Assembly (NCBI GenBank): GCA_024803745.1
Contig: JANJXV010000004.1
Location: 47,943,358 to 48,007,357 of the forward strand
Direction: 5' to 3'
Source of the DNA: Megascapheus bottae
Lineage: Eukaryota; Chordata; Mammalia; Rodentia; Geomyidae
DNA length: 64,000 nucleotides
Positions 10,863-20,770 of the stretch are shown piece after piece (position 1 is the stretch's first letter; each line of letters starts with the position of its first letter). The notes below the pieces were generated by a model that saw only the letters and a list, made by a program, of their open reading frames with translations, had not been told where the DNA came from and searched no databases. The position numbers were made by a program, and so were the translations under genes.

Positions 10863-11309
10863 ATGCTTAGTTATCATCTTTCATATCTTATGTACACATA
10901 GGAAGATACTATTTTAATTTGTAAAAATAGTATATGTACATATATATTTATAAGTAGGGTCATAGTTAATGACTACAGATGGTCTGTGTTCTAAAAATGA
11001 AAGACTTTCTTCATTTAATCTATGTTTTAAAATTTTTTTCTCAGTGTAGAAAGTCAAAGAAAATAAGAAAGCACACATTCCTAAATTTATTTCCTGTACT
11101 ATGTATTCTTTCCTCTGACTTTTAATTCTCTACTGTGGAATAGGCATGTTTCCTGCTTTAAGTCAAACTTAGGTCCTATGGAATCCCCATAACCCGTGCA
11201 TTCCTGTTTCACCCACAATGAAGTGTGTGTGTGTGTGTGTGTGTGTGTTTGTCCACTTACCATTTTCCTTTTTCTTTAATATCTCAAAGAACCATAACTT
11301 TGTCAAACT
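10863..11309. other. No gene seen; (GT)n at 11224-11249
   Basis: AT-rich intronic DNA with a short GT microsatellite. Confidence 0.5.
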
Positions 11310-11525
11310 TTTGTTTCTGTGACAAATAACAGAAAAAAATGCTTATTTTATGAAAAAAGGTTTGTTTTGGCTTACAGTGTCTGAGGTTTCAATCCATGGT
11401 GAGCTACTATATTACTTTAAGCCTTAGATGAGACAGTGCATTGAAGCAGTGAGGGTGGGTGGAGGACGAGGCAAGGAAACAGGGGAGGGGGGACTGAGAG
11501 AGGCAAACAAAGAGACAGTTCACCA
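11310..11525 (-). mobile_element. ERVL-MaLR solo LTR fragment
   Basis: The + strand shows the complement of a MaLR LTR end: CTGTGACAAATAACAG, then GGTTTGTTTTGGCTTACAGTGTCTGAGG, then a purine-rich block. No internal retroviral coding sequence is attached. Confidence 0.55.
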
Positions 11526-11527
11526 CA

Positions 11528-11626
11528 AGAAAATGGGAAGTGGCACTGTGGCTCAAGTGGTAGAGCACTAGTCTTGAGCTGAAGAGTTCAAGCCCAGAGT
11601 TCAAGCCCCACTATAGAAAAAAAATG
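11528..11626 (+). mobile_element. tRNA-like SINE unit
   Basis: GGAAGTGGCACTGTGGCTCAAGTGGTAGAGC ... CCCAGAGTTCAAGCCCC with an A-tail: the second unit shared by both SINE families. It was probably left by 5' truncation. Confidence 0.8.
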
Positions 11627-11639
11627 ACCTAAATGCAAT

Positions 11640-11935
11640 GGCACATATTAGCCATTCCTATTTAGGTGGAGGCAGGAGGACTTAGACCAGCCTTGGCTAC
11701 ATAATAAAAATCCTAACCAAAAACCCCAAAACAACCAACCAACTAACAAATCAACCAACCAACCCAGAACACACAAACACACAAACAAAAACTAGTCATG
11801 CAGTAAGAATCCTAGCACTGGAGAAGCAAAGAGGAGGAAATAGTGAGTTTGAGTCCAGCCTCTTTTACATATAGTAATGATTTTGAGGTTGGTCTGGACT
11901 ACAAAGCAAGACTCGGTCTCAAAAGTCCAAAACAA
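11640..11935 (+). repeat. Two diverged B1-like SINE heads separated by an (AACC/ACAA)n run
   Basis: B1-like traces (GGAGGCAGGAGG near 11670; GAATCCTAGCACTGGAGAAGC near 11808, and AAGACTCGGTCTCAAAA) flank an A/C-rich array at about 11715-11790 that was probably the tail of the first copy. Confidence 0.5.
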
Positions 11936-11994
11936 GTGTCATGAAAACAAAAATAGCACAGCATCAACCCTTCCATTTTGTCTTTATTTTTTTT

Positions 11995-12150
11995 AGGCTG
12001 AGTGTGGGGGTGTGGGGGAGGGGTGATATTCCTGAGGCTTGAACTCAGGGCCTAGGTACTGTCCTTGAACTTTTGTAGTCAAGGCAAGTAAGTACTCTAC
12101 CACTTGAGTAGCAAGGATTACAGGTGTGAACCACTGGTGCCTGGCTCCAT
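11995..12150 (-). mobile_element. Composite SINE, internally deleted
   Basis: Complement of the tRNA unit (GGCTTGAACTCAGGGCC ... CTCTACCACTTGAG) runs straight into the complement of the head (AGCAAGGATTACAGG ... ACCACTGGTGCCTGGC). The linker is missing. Confidence 0.75.
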
Positions 12151-12164
12151 TTTCTTTTTTGTTA

Positions 12165-12398
12165 TTGTTCTGGTCTTGGGGTTTGAACTCAGGGCTACCC
12201 TTGAGATTCTTTTTCTCAAGGCTAATGCTCTACCACTTGAACTACAGCATCACATCTGACTTTTTCTGTGTAGTTTATTGGAGATAATAGTCTCAGGGAC
12301 TTTGCTGAGATAATTGGATTTGAACCATGATTCTCAGATTTCAGTCTCCTGAACAGGTTGGATTACAGGCATGAACCACCAGCGTTCAACTAATTTTT
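12165..12398 (-). mobile_element. Composite SINE
   Basis: Complement of the full structure: tRNA unit (GGTTTGAACTCAGGGC), linker (TTTATTGGAGATAATAGTCTCA) and 7SL-like head (GATTACAGGCATGAACCACCAG). Confidence 0.85.
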
Positions 12399-12399
12399 T

Positions 12400-13445
12400 T
12401 CTTTTCATTCTGTGATAAGTCACATCTCTCAAACCCCCAATGCTGTCTCTGTGTTTCTTCCCTGCGTTTTAAGATGTAATATTTCATCTTCTCGTGGAAT
12501 TACTTTTGGCTTTGCTGACCATCTCTGTTATGTTCATGTTTCTAACTCATTCATTGTTATGCTCTTATTTTCTTTCTTCATTGTGTTTGTAGGTATATTC
12601 CACCCTTATCTCAGTCTTTAATACTCTTGATTCAGTCAAGGACTATGAATTTCCCTTGAGCTGCTTACCAGAATATTTTGTTATAATACAATTCTAATTA
12701 CTTTCTGTGATTGCTGAAGGCCATGCATTCTTGGGAATGGTGTTTTCTAATTTCTAAATGTATGATGTTGTCCTGGCTGGTGTGATAGAATCAAGAGCAC
12801 ATGGTCTCTATCAAACCAGTTTTTTGATGCTTATTGGATTTAGCTTTATAAGTATGGTAGGTTAGAAATAGTATATTTTTTCTAGTTTCTGGGGATGGAA
12901 CATGCTGTCTATAAGATGAAAGTTTTGATTGTGCTTGTTTAAAACTTTATACTTGTGGATGCTTTGGTTTGCTTGATCTTTCAACTACTGTGAGCGTTTA
13001 ATGATGGATTTATCTTTTCATTATCTGGAAAATTGTTCACTGTACCTTTGGAGAGTTGTTACTGGATACCAGTTCAAATTTATAAATATCTTTCTGAGTA
13101 AATTAAATCTTTCTACCATATAAATGACTCTCTGTATCTTTAATAGTATTACATGACAAAGATTTTTCTATTGTTATTGATAAAACGATACAGGTTTCTC
13201 TATGCATTGTAATTTGGCTTTTCTTTTCTTTTTATATCTCCGGTTCGATCTATGTCTGAATGTATTTAGATAAAGCTCTTGGGGTTGTCAGATAGATGGA
13301 TTTTTGCTTTTAAGTGAAAAATTTAATGTCTTTATATTTAGGATAAAGGCTGATACATTTGGATATTTGGATTTATTTGTTATTATATTGTTATAGGTTT
13401 TATGTCCTGTCTTTCCTGCATCTTCTCTTCTATCTTCTTTAAGTT
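12400..13445 (-). mobile_element. Old L1 fragment, antisense to GPR63 (ORF2 5' region)
   Basis: T-rich sequence whose blocks follow the order of antisense mammalian L1: AATTTCCCTTGAGCTGC, TTTTCTAATTTCTAAATG, GCACATGGTCTCTATC and TTTAATGTCTTTATATTTAGG. No open frame survives. Identity is from pattern memory and the family is not resolved. Confidence 0.6.
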
Positions 13446-13453
13446 AGGTTAAT

Positions 13454-13575
<122 letters not shown>

Positions 13576-13689
13576 ATTCCTTTTATTTGTTTGAGGGCTT
13601 AAGGGTCTTGCCACAAGCTCCATATTTGTGTGTTTAGTGATTACTCAGACAGTTTGTCCATGAATACTTCTCTTTATGTAGTGTAATTA

Positions 13690-13960
13690 CTGATATCTTT
13701 GTTGTCTGTGATAGAATTGAACTGTGTATTTCAAAATTTCTACTAAAGTTTTAATCTCCAATGTAAATGTATTTGGAGGTAGGGTCAATGAGAAGGTAAT
13801 CAAAATTAAACGAGATCACAAATGTGGAACTCCGTTGAGACACAGAGACGATTCTTCTCAGCACACAGAGAGCAGGGACGCCCATGCTCTACGATGATGT
13901 TATTTTACTCTGAAAAGTTAAAGTTGGCAAACTGTAGGGCTCTGTTAAATTTAATGTTTA
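13690..13960 (+). mobile_element. LTR-like fragment, probably MaLR
   Basis: TTTTAATCTCCAATGTAAATGTATTTGGAGGTAGGGTCAATGAGAAGGTAATCA and the following block resemble the 5' half of mammalian MaLR-type LTRs. Diverged and incomplete. Confidence 0.45.
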
Positions 13961-14077
13961 CTTTTGGAAAGAAATCATTACTCGAGTCATTTGATTCAAA
14001 ATGGTTGAATCTTGGGGCAGGGGAAATACATTGTATTCTTTTCTTTTTTTTTTTTTAATTTTCTTTTCTTTTTATAT

Positions 14078-14267
14078 TGCCTGTCCTGGGGCTTGAGTTT
14101 AGTACCTAAGCACTGTCCTTGGGCCTTCTCAAGGCTTGCACTGGACCACTTGAGCCACAGCACCACTTCTGGCTTTTTCTGTGTATATGTTACTGAGGAA
14201 TGGAACCCAGGGCTGTGTGCAAACTAGGCAAGCAAGCACTCTACCACTAGGCCAAACTCCTGGCCCT
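14078..14267 (-). mobile_element. Dimeric ID-like tRNA SINE
   Basis: Both units are present as complement: CCTGTCCTGGGGCTTGAG ... CACTTGAGCCACAGCACC, then GGAACCCAGGGCT ... CTCTACCACTAGGCC. The T-rich run to the left is the tail. Confidence 0.92.
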
Positions 14268-14334
14268 ATTTTGTTTGTTTCCTTTACAGCATTTCTGTGG
14301 TTTGAATGTGTCCCTAAAGTTTATTTGTTTTTAT

Positions 14335-14429
14335 GTTTGTATGTATACATGTATGTATGTATGTGTGTGTATGTGTGTGTAGGTATGTATGTGTGTGTAT
14401 GTATGTATGTATGTATGTATGTATGTATG
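14335..14429. repeat. (TATG/TGTG)n microsatellite
   Basis: Tetranucleotide array with GTGT interruptions. Confidence 0.95.
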
Positions 14430-14449
14430 GTGAAAACTGTGGGTATTAA

Positions 14450-14660
14450 ACTCAGACCGGTACACTGTTCCTGATTATTTTTCTACTCAAGGCTGGCAAA
14501 TCTACCCATGAGCCAAAGCTCCCCTTCCAGGTTTCTGGTTATTAACTAGAGGTTAGGAGTCTCACAGACTTTTCTGCCTGGGTTGCCTTTGAACTATGAT
14601 TCTCAGATCTCAGCTTCCTGAGTAACTAGGATTGCCGGCATGAGCCATCCTTACCTGCTT
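14450..14660 (-). mobile_element. Composite SINE
   Basis: Complement of the tRNA unit, linker and 7SL-like head (CAGCTTCCTGAGTAACTAGGATTGCCGGCATGAGCCA). Confidence 0.8.
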
Positions 14661-14817
14661 TATGTGTATGACCTGTAATCCCCAATGCAAAAGTAAATTG
14701 GGGTGGAAACTTAAAGAGGTAATCACATCATGAAGCTCTACCTTGTGAATGGATTAATGTCACTATTGTGGAAGTAATGCTGTCCTGGGGATGGGTTTGT
14801 TATAAAAATAAGTTTGG

Positions 14818-14998
14818 GGGCCAGGAGCATAGCCTAGTGATAGGAAGCCTTGGATTCAATTCCTTAGTGTGCCACATGCTAAGAAAAAGCCATAAGTGGT
14901 ACTGTGGCTCAAGTGGCAGGGCATTAGCCTTGGGCAAAAAATGTCTAAGGATAGTGCTTAGGTCCTGAGTTCAAGCCCCAGGACTGGAAAAAAAATAG
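14818..14998 (+). mobile_element. Dimeric ID-like SINE inside a MaLR LTR
   Basis: GGGCCAGGAGCATAGCCTAGTGATAGG, then the second unit GTGGTACTGTGGCTCAAGTGGCAG ... GAGTTCAAGCCCCAGGACTGG and an A-tail. It is flanked by the 9-bp direct repeat TAAGTTTGG at 14809-14817 and 14999-15007, which are target-site duplications. Confidence 0.93.
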
Positions 14999-15200
14999 TA
15001 AGTTTGGTCTCTGGCTGTTCTATTTCTCTCTGTCTCTCATGCATGTGCTCCTTTGCCTTTTCAGCTTGGAAGACCTGGGGAATGTAGTTTGAAGGCCCCT
15101 GAAGAATTCATCCTTTCAATCTTAGACTTCCTAGCCTTTAGAATTTTGAACCAAATAAGTTACTGTTATGAATTCCCTAAGGCATCCGTAATTCATTTTA

Positions 15201-17137
15201 TCCCTACAAATATAGCAATGTTGTGTGCAGCCTTGGTTGTAATGAAGTCAGAGTTTAAGAATCACAGGATATGTGTTTCTCAAGAAAAACACAGTAAAAT
15301 GAAGCTGAATAATATTTAATAAAAAAGAAATTAGCTTGATTACCTTCACATAACTATTCTGTTCATGAATAATGATTGGCCATCACACTTTATAAAAATA
15401 CAATTCAGCCTTTGCTATTTTATAGATTCTTTTTAAGAAATATTTATTGCTCTTTCATTGTCAGTTTTGAAGTCTAGCTCTTTGTCCTATTTTCTCTCAT
15501 GCTATATAAAGAAGCACCAGAATAGAAACGATCTCTGAACTTTACACACTGGAATCTCACTTTAGTGAGGTCTGTTCAATATCTAGATTCTAGAGAAAAG
15601 TCTCACTGATATTTATTTATTAATTTATCTATCATTAGTGGGCATATATGAGAAATTTATTTCAGAAAGCCAGTGTACAGTATCTGTTTTGTATGTGCCA
15701 CTTTGTGGCCCTAGTAGGAAAGTGAAGTTTGTTTTTTGTGTGTTTTTTTTAACTTGAGACCTGATTACTCACAGAGTGACTGAGTGTTGTCTTTCCCAGA
15801 GCCATGCTATTTTTTTTGTACTGAGTTCCTGTATAATTAGCACTGGACATCAGATGTTAGACAAACTTCACACGAGTGTGGAGTGTGTGTGCATGCGCAC
15901 ACACGCACGCAAGCATGCATGAGCGTGCACACACACACACACACACACACTCTCAGAATCCATCACTCTCAGAGGCCATTTCTGCTAGAAGATATCAAAT
16001 GAGAAGTGGCATGAGTAAGGTATAATAAAAATGGAAAATCTATATAAATATAAGAGGTGATATGTAGCAGTGTTGAGTGACTTTTCCTGCTTCTGTTTGA
16101 GAAAAGCCAAGGATTGCAAAAAATGAATACTGAATACTCAACACTGAGCCAGTGAATAAATTCCCCATAGATTCTCGGATGCACCAGTCACGTGTCAGTT
16201 GCCTCAGAACCCTGTGAGCATGCAGGACACTTACTAATGCCTTCCCCTTTAGGTGAAGGACCAGCACACTTGCAGCTGGTATTCTTCTGAGTGACAGCCT
16301 GGCTGAAGAGCCCAACACCACAGCCTTCTCATGAGCCCTGCTTCTCTTGTGATTTTGTGAACCTTGTTGAGAAATTTTGCTCTGGTGTTCACCACACAGT
16401 GGTGTTAATATCTTAACTGTCTTTAAAAAATTTAGTGTTCAGAAATGAATAGTATACATTGAAAAACAATTCTCTCCCCCACGTTGGCATGTTGGCAGGT
16501 GATGCGCAGGATTTATGCTGAGAGATTATACAGAGTGGAGTTTGCAATGACAGTGGTGTAGCCCTTTTCCTTTGAGTGCTTGCTTCTTATTTATTTATTT
16601 GCTGCATAGTAAACATGCTCAAAATGGAAAACTTAGAAAAGGCAGAACTGGGGCTGTTTTAGGTGAGGTAATTAATTTTGTAGATGAACTCTGTCTTTTC
16701 ACTGACATTAGTAGAAAGAGCTATTGGAGCGCTAAGGAATATTAAGTATTCTTGGATTGAAAACTGCTTGTCAATTATTTAGAATTTGAAGATTTTTGTT
16801 TGCAGGATGACATGTGTTTTGTAATATTCATCTAACTGCATTGTGAATCCTGCTTTGGGTCTTTGTTTTCTTTTCCCATTCCCGCCTCACCATAATTTTG
16901 AAACCAAACTCCACTAGGATTCATTCTGTGTACTCTGATTTACTTCGGTGGCTGATATATCTTAGAATGTGAAATATAGAGAATGTCACAATAACATTTT
17001 CTCCATTTCCACTCTGAGAGTGTGTTGGAATTTTTTTCATAGCTCTCATACATGGGGCAAATCTGCACTTTTTTGTATTCGATGGGAGTTTCCTACTAGA
17101 AGTGCAAGTTACCTCGGTACTCATCAAATGCAGTCTT
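15201..17137. other. No gene seen; intronic sequence
   Basis: Mostly unassigned. An alternating GT/GCAC run at 15877-15950 could adopt Z-DNA. The - strand open frames at 15969-16321 show no recognisable domain. Confidence 0.5.
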
Positions 17138-17146
17138 TACACACAC

Positions 17147-17192
<46 letters not shown>
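17138..17192. repeat. (CA)n microsatellite
   Basis: About 25 CA units with one CCACATA interruption near the left end. Confidence 0.97.
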
Positions 17193-17196
<4 letters not shown>

Positions 17197-17381
17197 CTCA
17201 GATCATTGCAATGTTTACACCTAAGTTGCCTTGGAACAGCATGTGTCTAACAAAGTTTGTGCATCCCAATCTGAAATCCAAAATAAAAGATTAAACTAGA
17301 GTATTTCTGTTTATTTCAAAACATTCTTTATGCAGGAACTGTTCTGGTTCCAAACATTTTAGATAATGGACATCCAAACTG

Positions 17382-17388
17382 TGCGTGC

Positions 17389-17437
<49 letters not shown>

Positions 17438-17455
17438 TGTGTGTGCGTGTGTGTT
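17382..17455. repeat. (GT)n microsatellite with GCGT ends
   Basis: GCGT units, about 20 GT units, then GCGC/GCGT steps. It lies 190 bases from the (CA)n at 17138-17192, in complementary orientation. Confidence 0.97.
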
Positions 17456-17644
17456 GAAAAAAATAAGAGTCTTCAAGGAAGCAAGTGAGTTATAGAGTAT
17501 ATCTCAGAAGTTTATATCATACACGTGGATAGTGTGACAGAAGACTGAGTGACAAGGAAGGTAATCTAGGGAAGGTGATTTCAGCTGGCATTTTGTGACT
17601 CTTGTCAGTGCCTGGTCATAATGCACAGATTTTCTGTGGGGTTT

Positions 17645-17752
17645 TGTTTTAGATAAAGTCTTACTGTTCCAGGCTGATGACGGACATCTGATCCTCTAGT
17701 TCAATTGCTTGAGTGCTCTGATTACAGGTAATGACACCACACTCAGCTCTTT
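17645..17752 (-). mobile_element. B1-type SINE (7SL-derived), single
   Basis: TTTAGATAAAGTCTTACTGTTCCAGGCTG ... GAGTGCTCTGATTACAGGTAATGACACCACACTCAGCT is the complement of a B1 monomer. No tRNA unit is attached. Confidence 0.7.
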
Positions 17753-18880
17753 CAGAAGTTTTTGAACTATGTTATACGGCTTTTAGATTTCTCATAGTCT
17801 TCTCATGTTCCTCAGAATTATTTTGATCATGGCAATGAGTCAGGGTCAAAACAGATTTGCCATTATTTCAGATGATATGTCAACTCTGTTCTTCACCAAT
17901 CTTAGTCTGCAGTGGCATACGAACAGCAGAGTGATCTTTATCTCTTTACTGTTCCTTGCATTATTTTCTAGCTTCCCACTCATTACAAAAATGAGTAATT
18001 CCACACTTCCCCTCATGTCCATTATTTGAATTTGCTTCAACATTGAAATACATCTAGATAGACTGTATTTCAGAATCAAAGATCTAAGGATCTAACAAAG
18101 GATAGTCTAAGGCTCCATCCTTTGATTTTAACACACACACACACACACACACTCCTGCTACATACACAATTAGGAGTGTATGTCTGGTTGATGGAGATGA
18201 AGTGGAGGAGTAGGATGTGGCATCTTTCAGACATAGTTGTTTTATGCCATGAGGTTTTATATTTAAAGTATCTCCTGCAGAGACATTGTCAGGATATGTG
18301 GGAAGAAAGTGGAATAGATGGTATACGCAAGTCTGTTTCCTACTTGTTTTGAGTAGATAGCATGTCAATGTGAATACCAAGACAACCTGCTTAGTGCCTG
18401 GAACATGATTGATGCCTGAAATGTATTTGTGGTGTTGGCTAGAGCTCTCAGGGATAATTGCATTCAGCACCAAAAAGTTCTGTGATGAAAAACAAAGAAG
18501 TCATAGCCCTGTTCCATCTGGAGGTGTAGGAACAGAGTAGGCATGGGTGTGGTGAATGTTTCTAGAGGGCCTAGTGAGGAATGTAAACGCTTGCACCTTG
18601 TTTGAAGCAATGAGAGGAACAGAGGGAAGTGTTTCAGAGCATGTGTCACCACACCCTCCCATGAGCTCTGAACTCCAGCTTAAGTCCTGGAGCCTCTGTC
18701 CGCTCTGTTCCCTAACTCCCAACTGCTTCTTTAACTCAGCTTTCAAGCATCTTGGCTGCTTATAAATCTGTCGGTTGCCCCTTCTCATACTTTAGGTTCT
18801 CAGCTATCTTGAGGCTATCTCTGACCTCACATTTTAAAGACAAACCATTTCAATAAAGAGATTACTTTTTTTTTTTTTTT
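17753..18880. other. No gene seen; (CA)n at 18130-18152 and a MIR trace at about 18385-18435
   Basis: TTAGTGCCTGGAACATGATTGATGCCTGAAATG resembles the 3' part of MIR. A 129-codon - strand open frame at 18084-18473 runs through the CA repeat and has no domain. Confidence 0.4.
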
Positions 18881-18881
18881 T

Positions 18882-19055
18882 GCTAGTCCTGAGGCTTGGA
18901 CTCAGGTCTGGGCACTGTTCCTGAGCTTCTTTTGCTGAAGGCTAGCACTTTACCAGTTGGTCACAGTGCCACTTCTGGCTTTTTCTGTTTATGTGGTACA
19001 GGGCTTCATGCATGGTAGACATGCACTCTACCACTAAGCCACTGTTGCAGCCCTT
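18882..19055 (-). mobile_element. Dimeric ID-like tRNA SINE
   Basis: T15 tail on the left, then the complement of the second unit (CTAGTCCTGAGGCTTGGACTCAGG) and the first unit (CATGCACTCTACCACTAAGCC). Confidence 0.9.
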
Positions 19056-19069
19056 AGTCTTTCTTTACT

Positions 19070-19290
19070 TTTCATGAGGCTTGAAGTCAGGGCCTGCAGG
19101 CTGTCTCTCATTTTTGGTGAAAGCTAGTGCTCTATTACTTTAGTCACAGCTACACTTCCAGCTTCTTGTTGGTTAATTGCAGAAAATGTGTTCATAGATG
19201 TCCTGGCTGGCTTTGAACCATGTTCCTTGATCTTAGCCTTCTGAGTAGCTAGGATTACAGAGTTGAGACACTAGTGTTCAACCATCTATC
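19070..19290 (-). mobile_element. Composite SINE
   Basis: Complement of the tRNA unit (GAGGCTTGAAGTCAGGGCC), linker (TGGTTAATTGCAGAAAATG) and head (GAGTAGCTAGGATTACAG). It follows the dimeric SINE within about 15 bases, in the same orientation. Confidence 0.85.
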
Positions 19291-19469
19291 TGCCTTTTAA
19301 TAGTAATTAATTACCAGCCAAATATACTGGTACATAATGAATGTTTTCATTTGATTATCAGTTTATTCTTTATTATCATTAAGTAGTTGTACAAAAGGAC
19401 TTTAGTTCAAGGTTTTTGCTTTATAAGTGTCTTTTCCCTCTGTAGATATGGCACAACAAAATGATTTTT

Positions 19470-19668
19470 TTTTTTTTTGCCAGTCCTGGGATTTAGCTCA
19501 GGACCTGAGCACTGTCCTTGGACTTTCTCAAGGCTAGAGCTCTACCACTTGAGCCTCAGCACCACTTCTGGCTTTTTTCTATGTACATGGTACCGAGGAA
19601 TCAAACTTGGGCCTTCGTGCATGCTAGGCAAGAACTCTACCACTAGGCCAAACTCCCCGCCCCAATAT
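19470..19668 (-). mobile_element. Dimeric ID-like tRNA SINE
   Basis: Complete complement of both units, close to the copies at 54582 and 55195. It is flanked by AAAATGATTTTT at 19458-19469 and 19669-19680, an apparent target-site duplication; its T-run part cannot be told from the tail. Confidence 0.93.
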
Positions 19669-19680
19669 AAAATGATTTTT

Positions 19681-20042
19681 ATGCTGTTAATAACAACAAA
19701 AGAAATGGCTCATGATGGCTCAGGGAAAGAACTATCTCTTACAGAGCTATCTCACCTTTCTGTTATTTCTTTCTCTGGGATCTTGGCCTCTCTAATCCCC
19801 AATGTTGTGTTCACTCTTAGATGTTTTCAGTTTTAAAGAAGTTATTCACTTTACTTGGTTGTTTTGATGTATGTGAAGGGATGGGGGTAGGGAGGAACTT
19901 GATATTCTGCCAGAGTGTATCTTTGCCAGAAGAAAAATACGCTTAAGGCTTTATATTTATTATTAGTTGCATTTCCATTGGCTGAATACTGATTTTCTAG
20001 AATTCTTTTCAGTAAAAAATATCACTATATAAAAATAATGTA
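19681..20042. other. No gene seen; intronic sequence
   Basis: No recognised repeat or gene. Confidence 0.45.
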
Positions 20043-20282
20043 AGCTGGGTTCCAGTAGCTCAGACCTGTAATCCTACCTATTCAAGAGGCTGATATCTGA
20101 GGATCATGGTTTGAAGCCAGCCCTGGCAGAAAAGTCTGTCAGACGCTTATTCCCAATTAATCAGCAGAAAGCCCAACTGCTACCTTGAGCAAAAAAGCTC
20201 AGGGACAGCAGCCAGGCTCTGAATTCAAGCCCCAGGTTTGGCATCAAAACAATATCAACAACAACAACAAAGGTATACAAGG
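20043..20282 (+). mobile_element. Composite SINE
   Basis: Head (GCTGGGTTCCAGTAGCTCAGACCTGTAATCCTACC), linker, and a partly deleted tRNA unit ending TTCAAGCCCCAGG with an (ACA)n tail. Confidence 0.85.
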
Positions 20283-20284
20283 TT

Positions 20285-20770
20285 ATTGTATTCATCTTGA
20301 TGAGTTGGGACATATGCACATACCCATGATATCATTACAAGCAAGTCACTAAACCTATCCAAATGATGGTTTCATTTTATGTAACTTTCTGTGCACTTAT
20401 GTATGTATGTTTGCATGAACAATTGACATGAGATCTGTTTTCTTAACTTATTAAAGAATATAATATGCGGATGTTAACTAGAGGTACTGTATTATACAGA
20501 AGATCTTTAGAACTTACTTGTCTTGCATGACGAACTTTGAATCTATTGAAGAACAATTTTTTTTTTCTTCCTTGCCCCTGGAAATCCCCATTCTATTCTG
20601 TTTCTGTGAGTTTGACTATTTAGATACTTCCTGTAAGTGGGATCAGAGGCATGCATCCTATTTTGAATCTTTACATTCTTTCTCATAGCCATCCAAATCA
20701 CCAATTTAGTACAAAGATTCTCCATTGTAATGGACCAGGAATGATGAAGGTAAATCTCCACCAAGGTAAA
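20285..20770 (-). mobile_element. Old L1 3' region, antisense
   Basis: Blocks such as CTTAACTTATTAAAG, ATCTTTAGAACTTACTTGTC, GCCCCTGGAAATCCCCATTCTATTCTGTTTCTGTGAGTTTGACTATTTAGATACTTCCTGTAAGTGGGATCA follow the antisense order of an old mammalian L1 3' end. No coding capacity. Confidence 0.7.

Larger units (their letters stand above)
14288..15200 (+). mobile_element. ERVL-MaLR LTR split by SINEs and a microsatellite
   Basis: Collinear MaLR LTR blocks: TGTGGTTTGAATGTGTCCCTAAAG (about 14296), AATCCCCAATGCAAAAG ... GTGAATGGATTAATGTCA (14675-14760), ATAAAAATAAGTTTGG (14802-14817), resumed at 14999 with TAAGTTTGG, then TGTCTCTCATGCATGTGCTC and CTTAGACTTCCTAGCC. It is interrupted by a TATG array (14335-14429), a composite SINE (14450-14660) and a dimeric SINE (14818-14998). 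No coding sequence. Confidence 0.65.
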
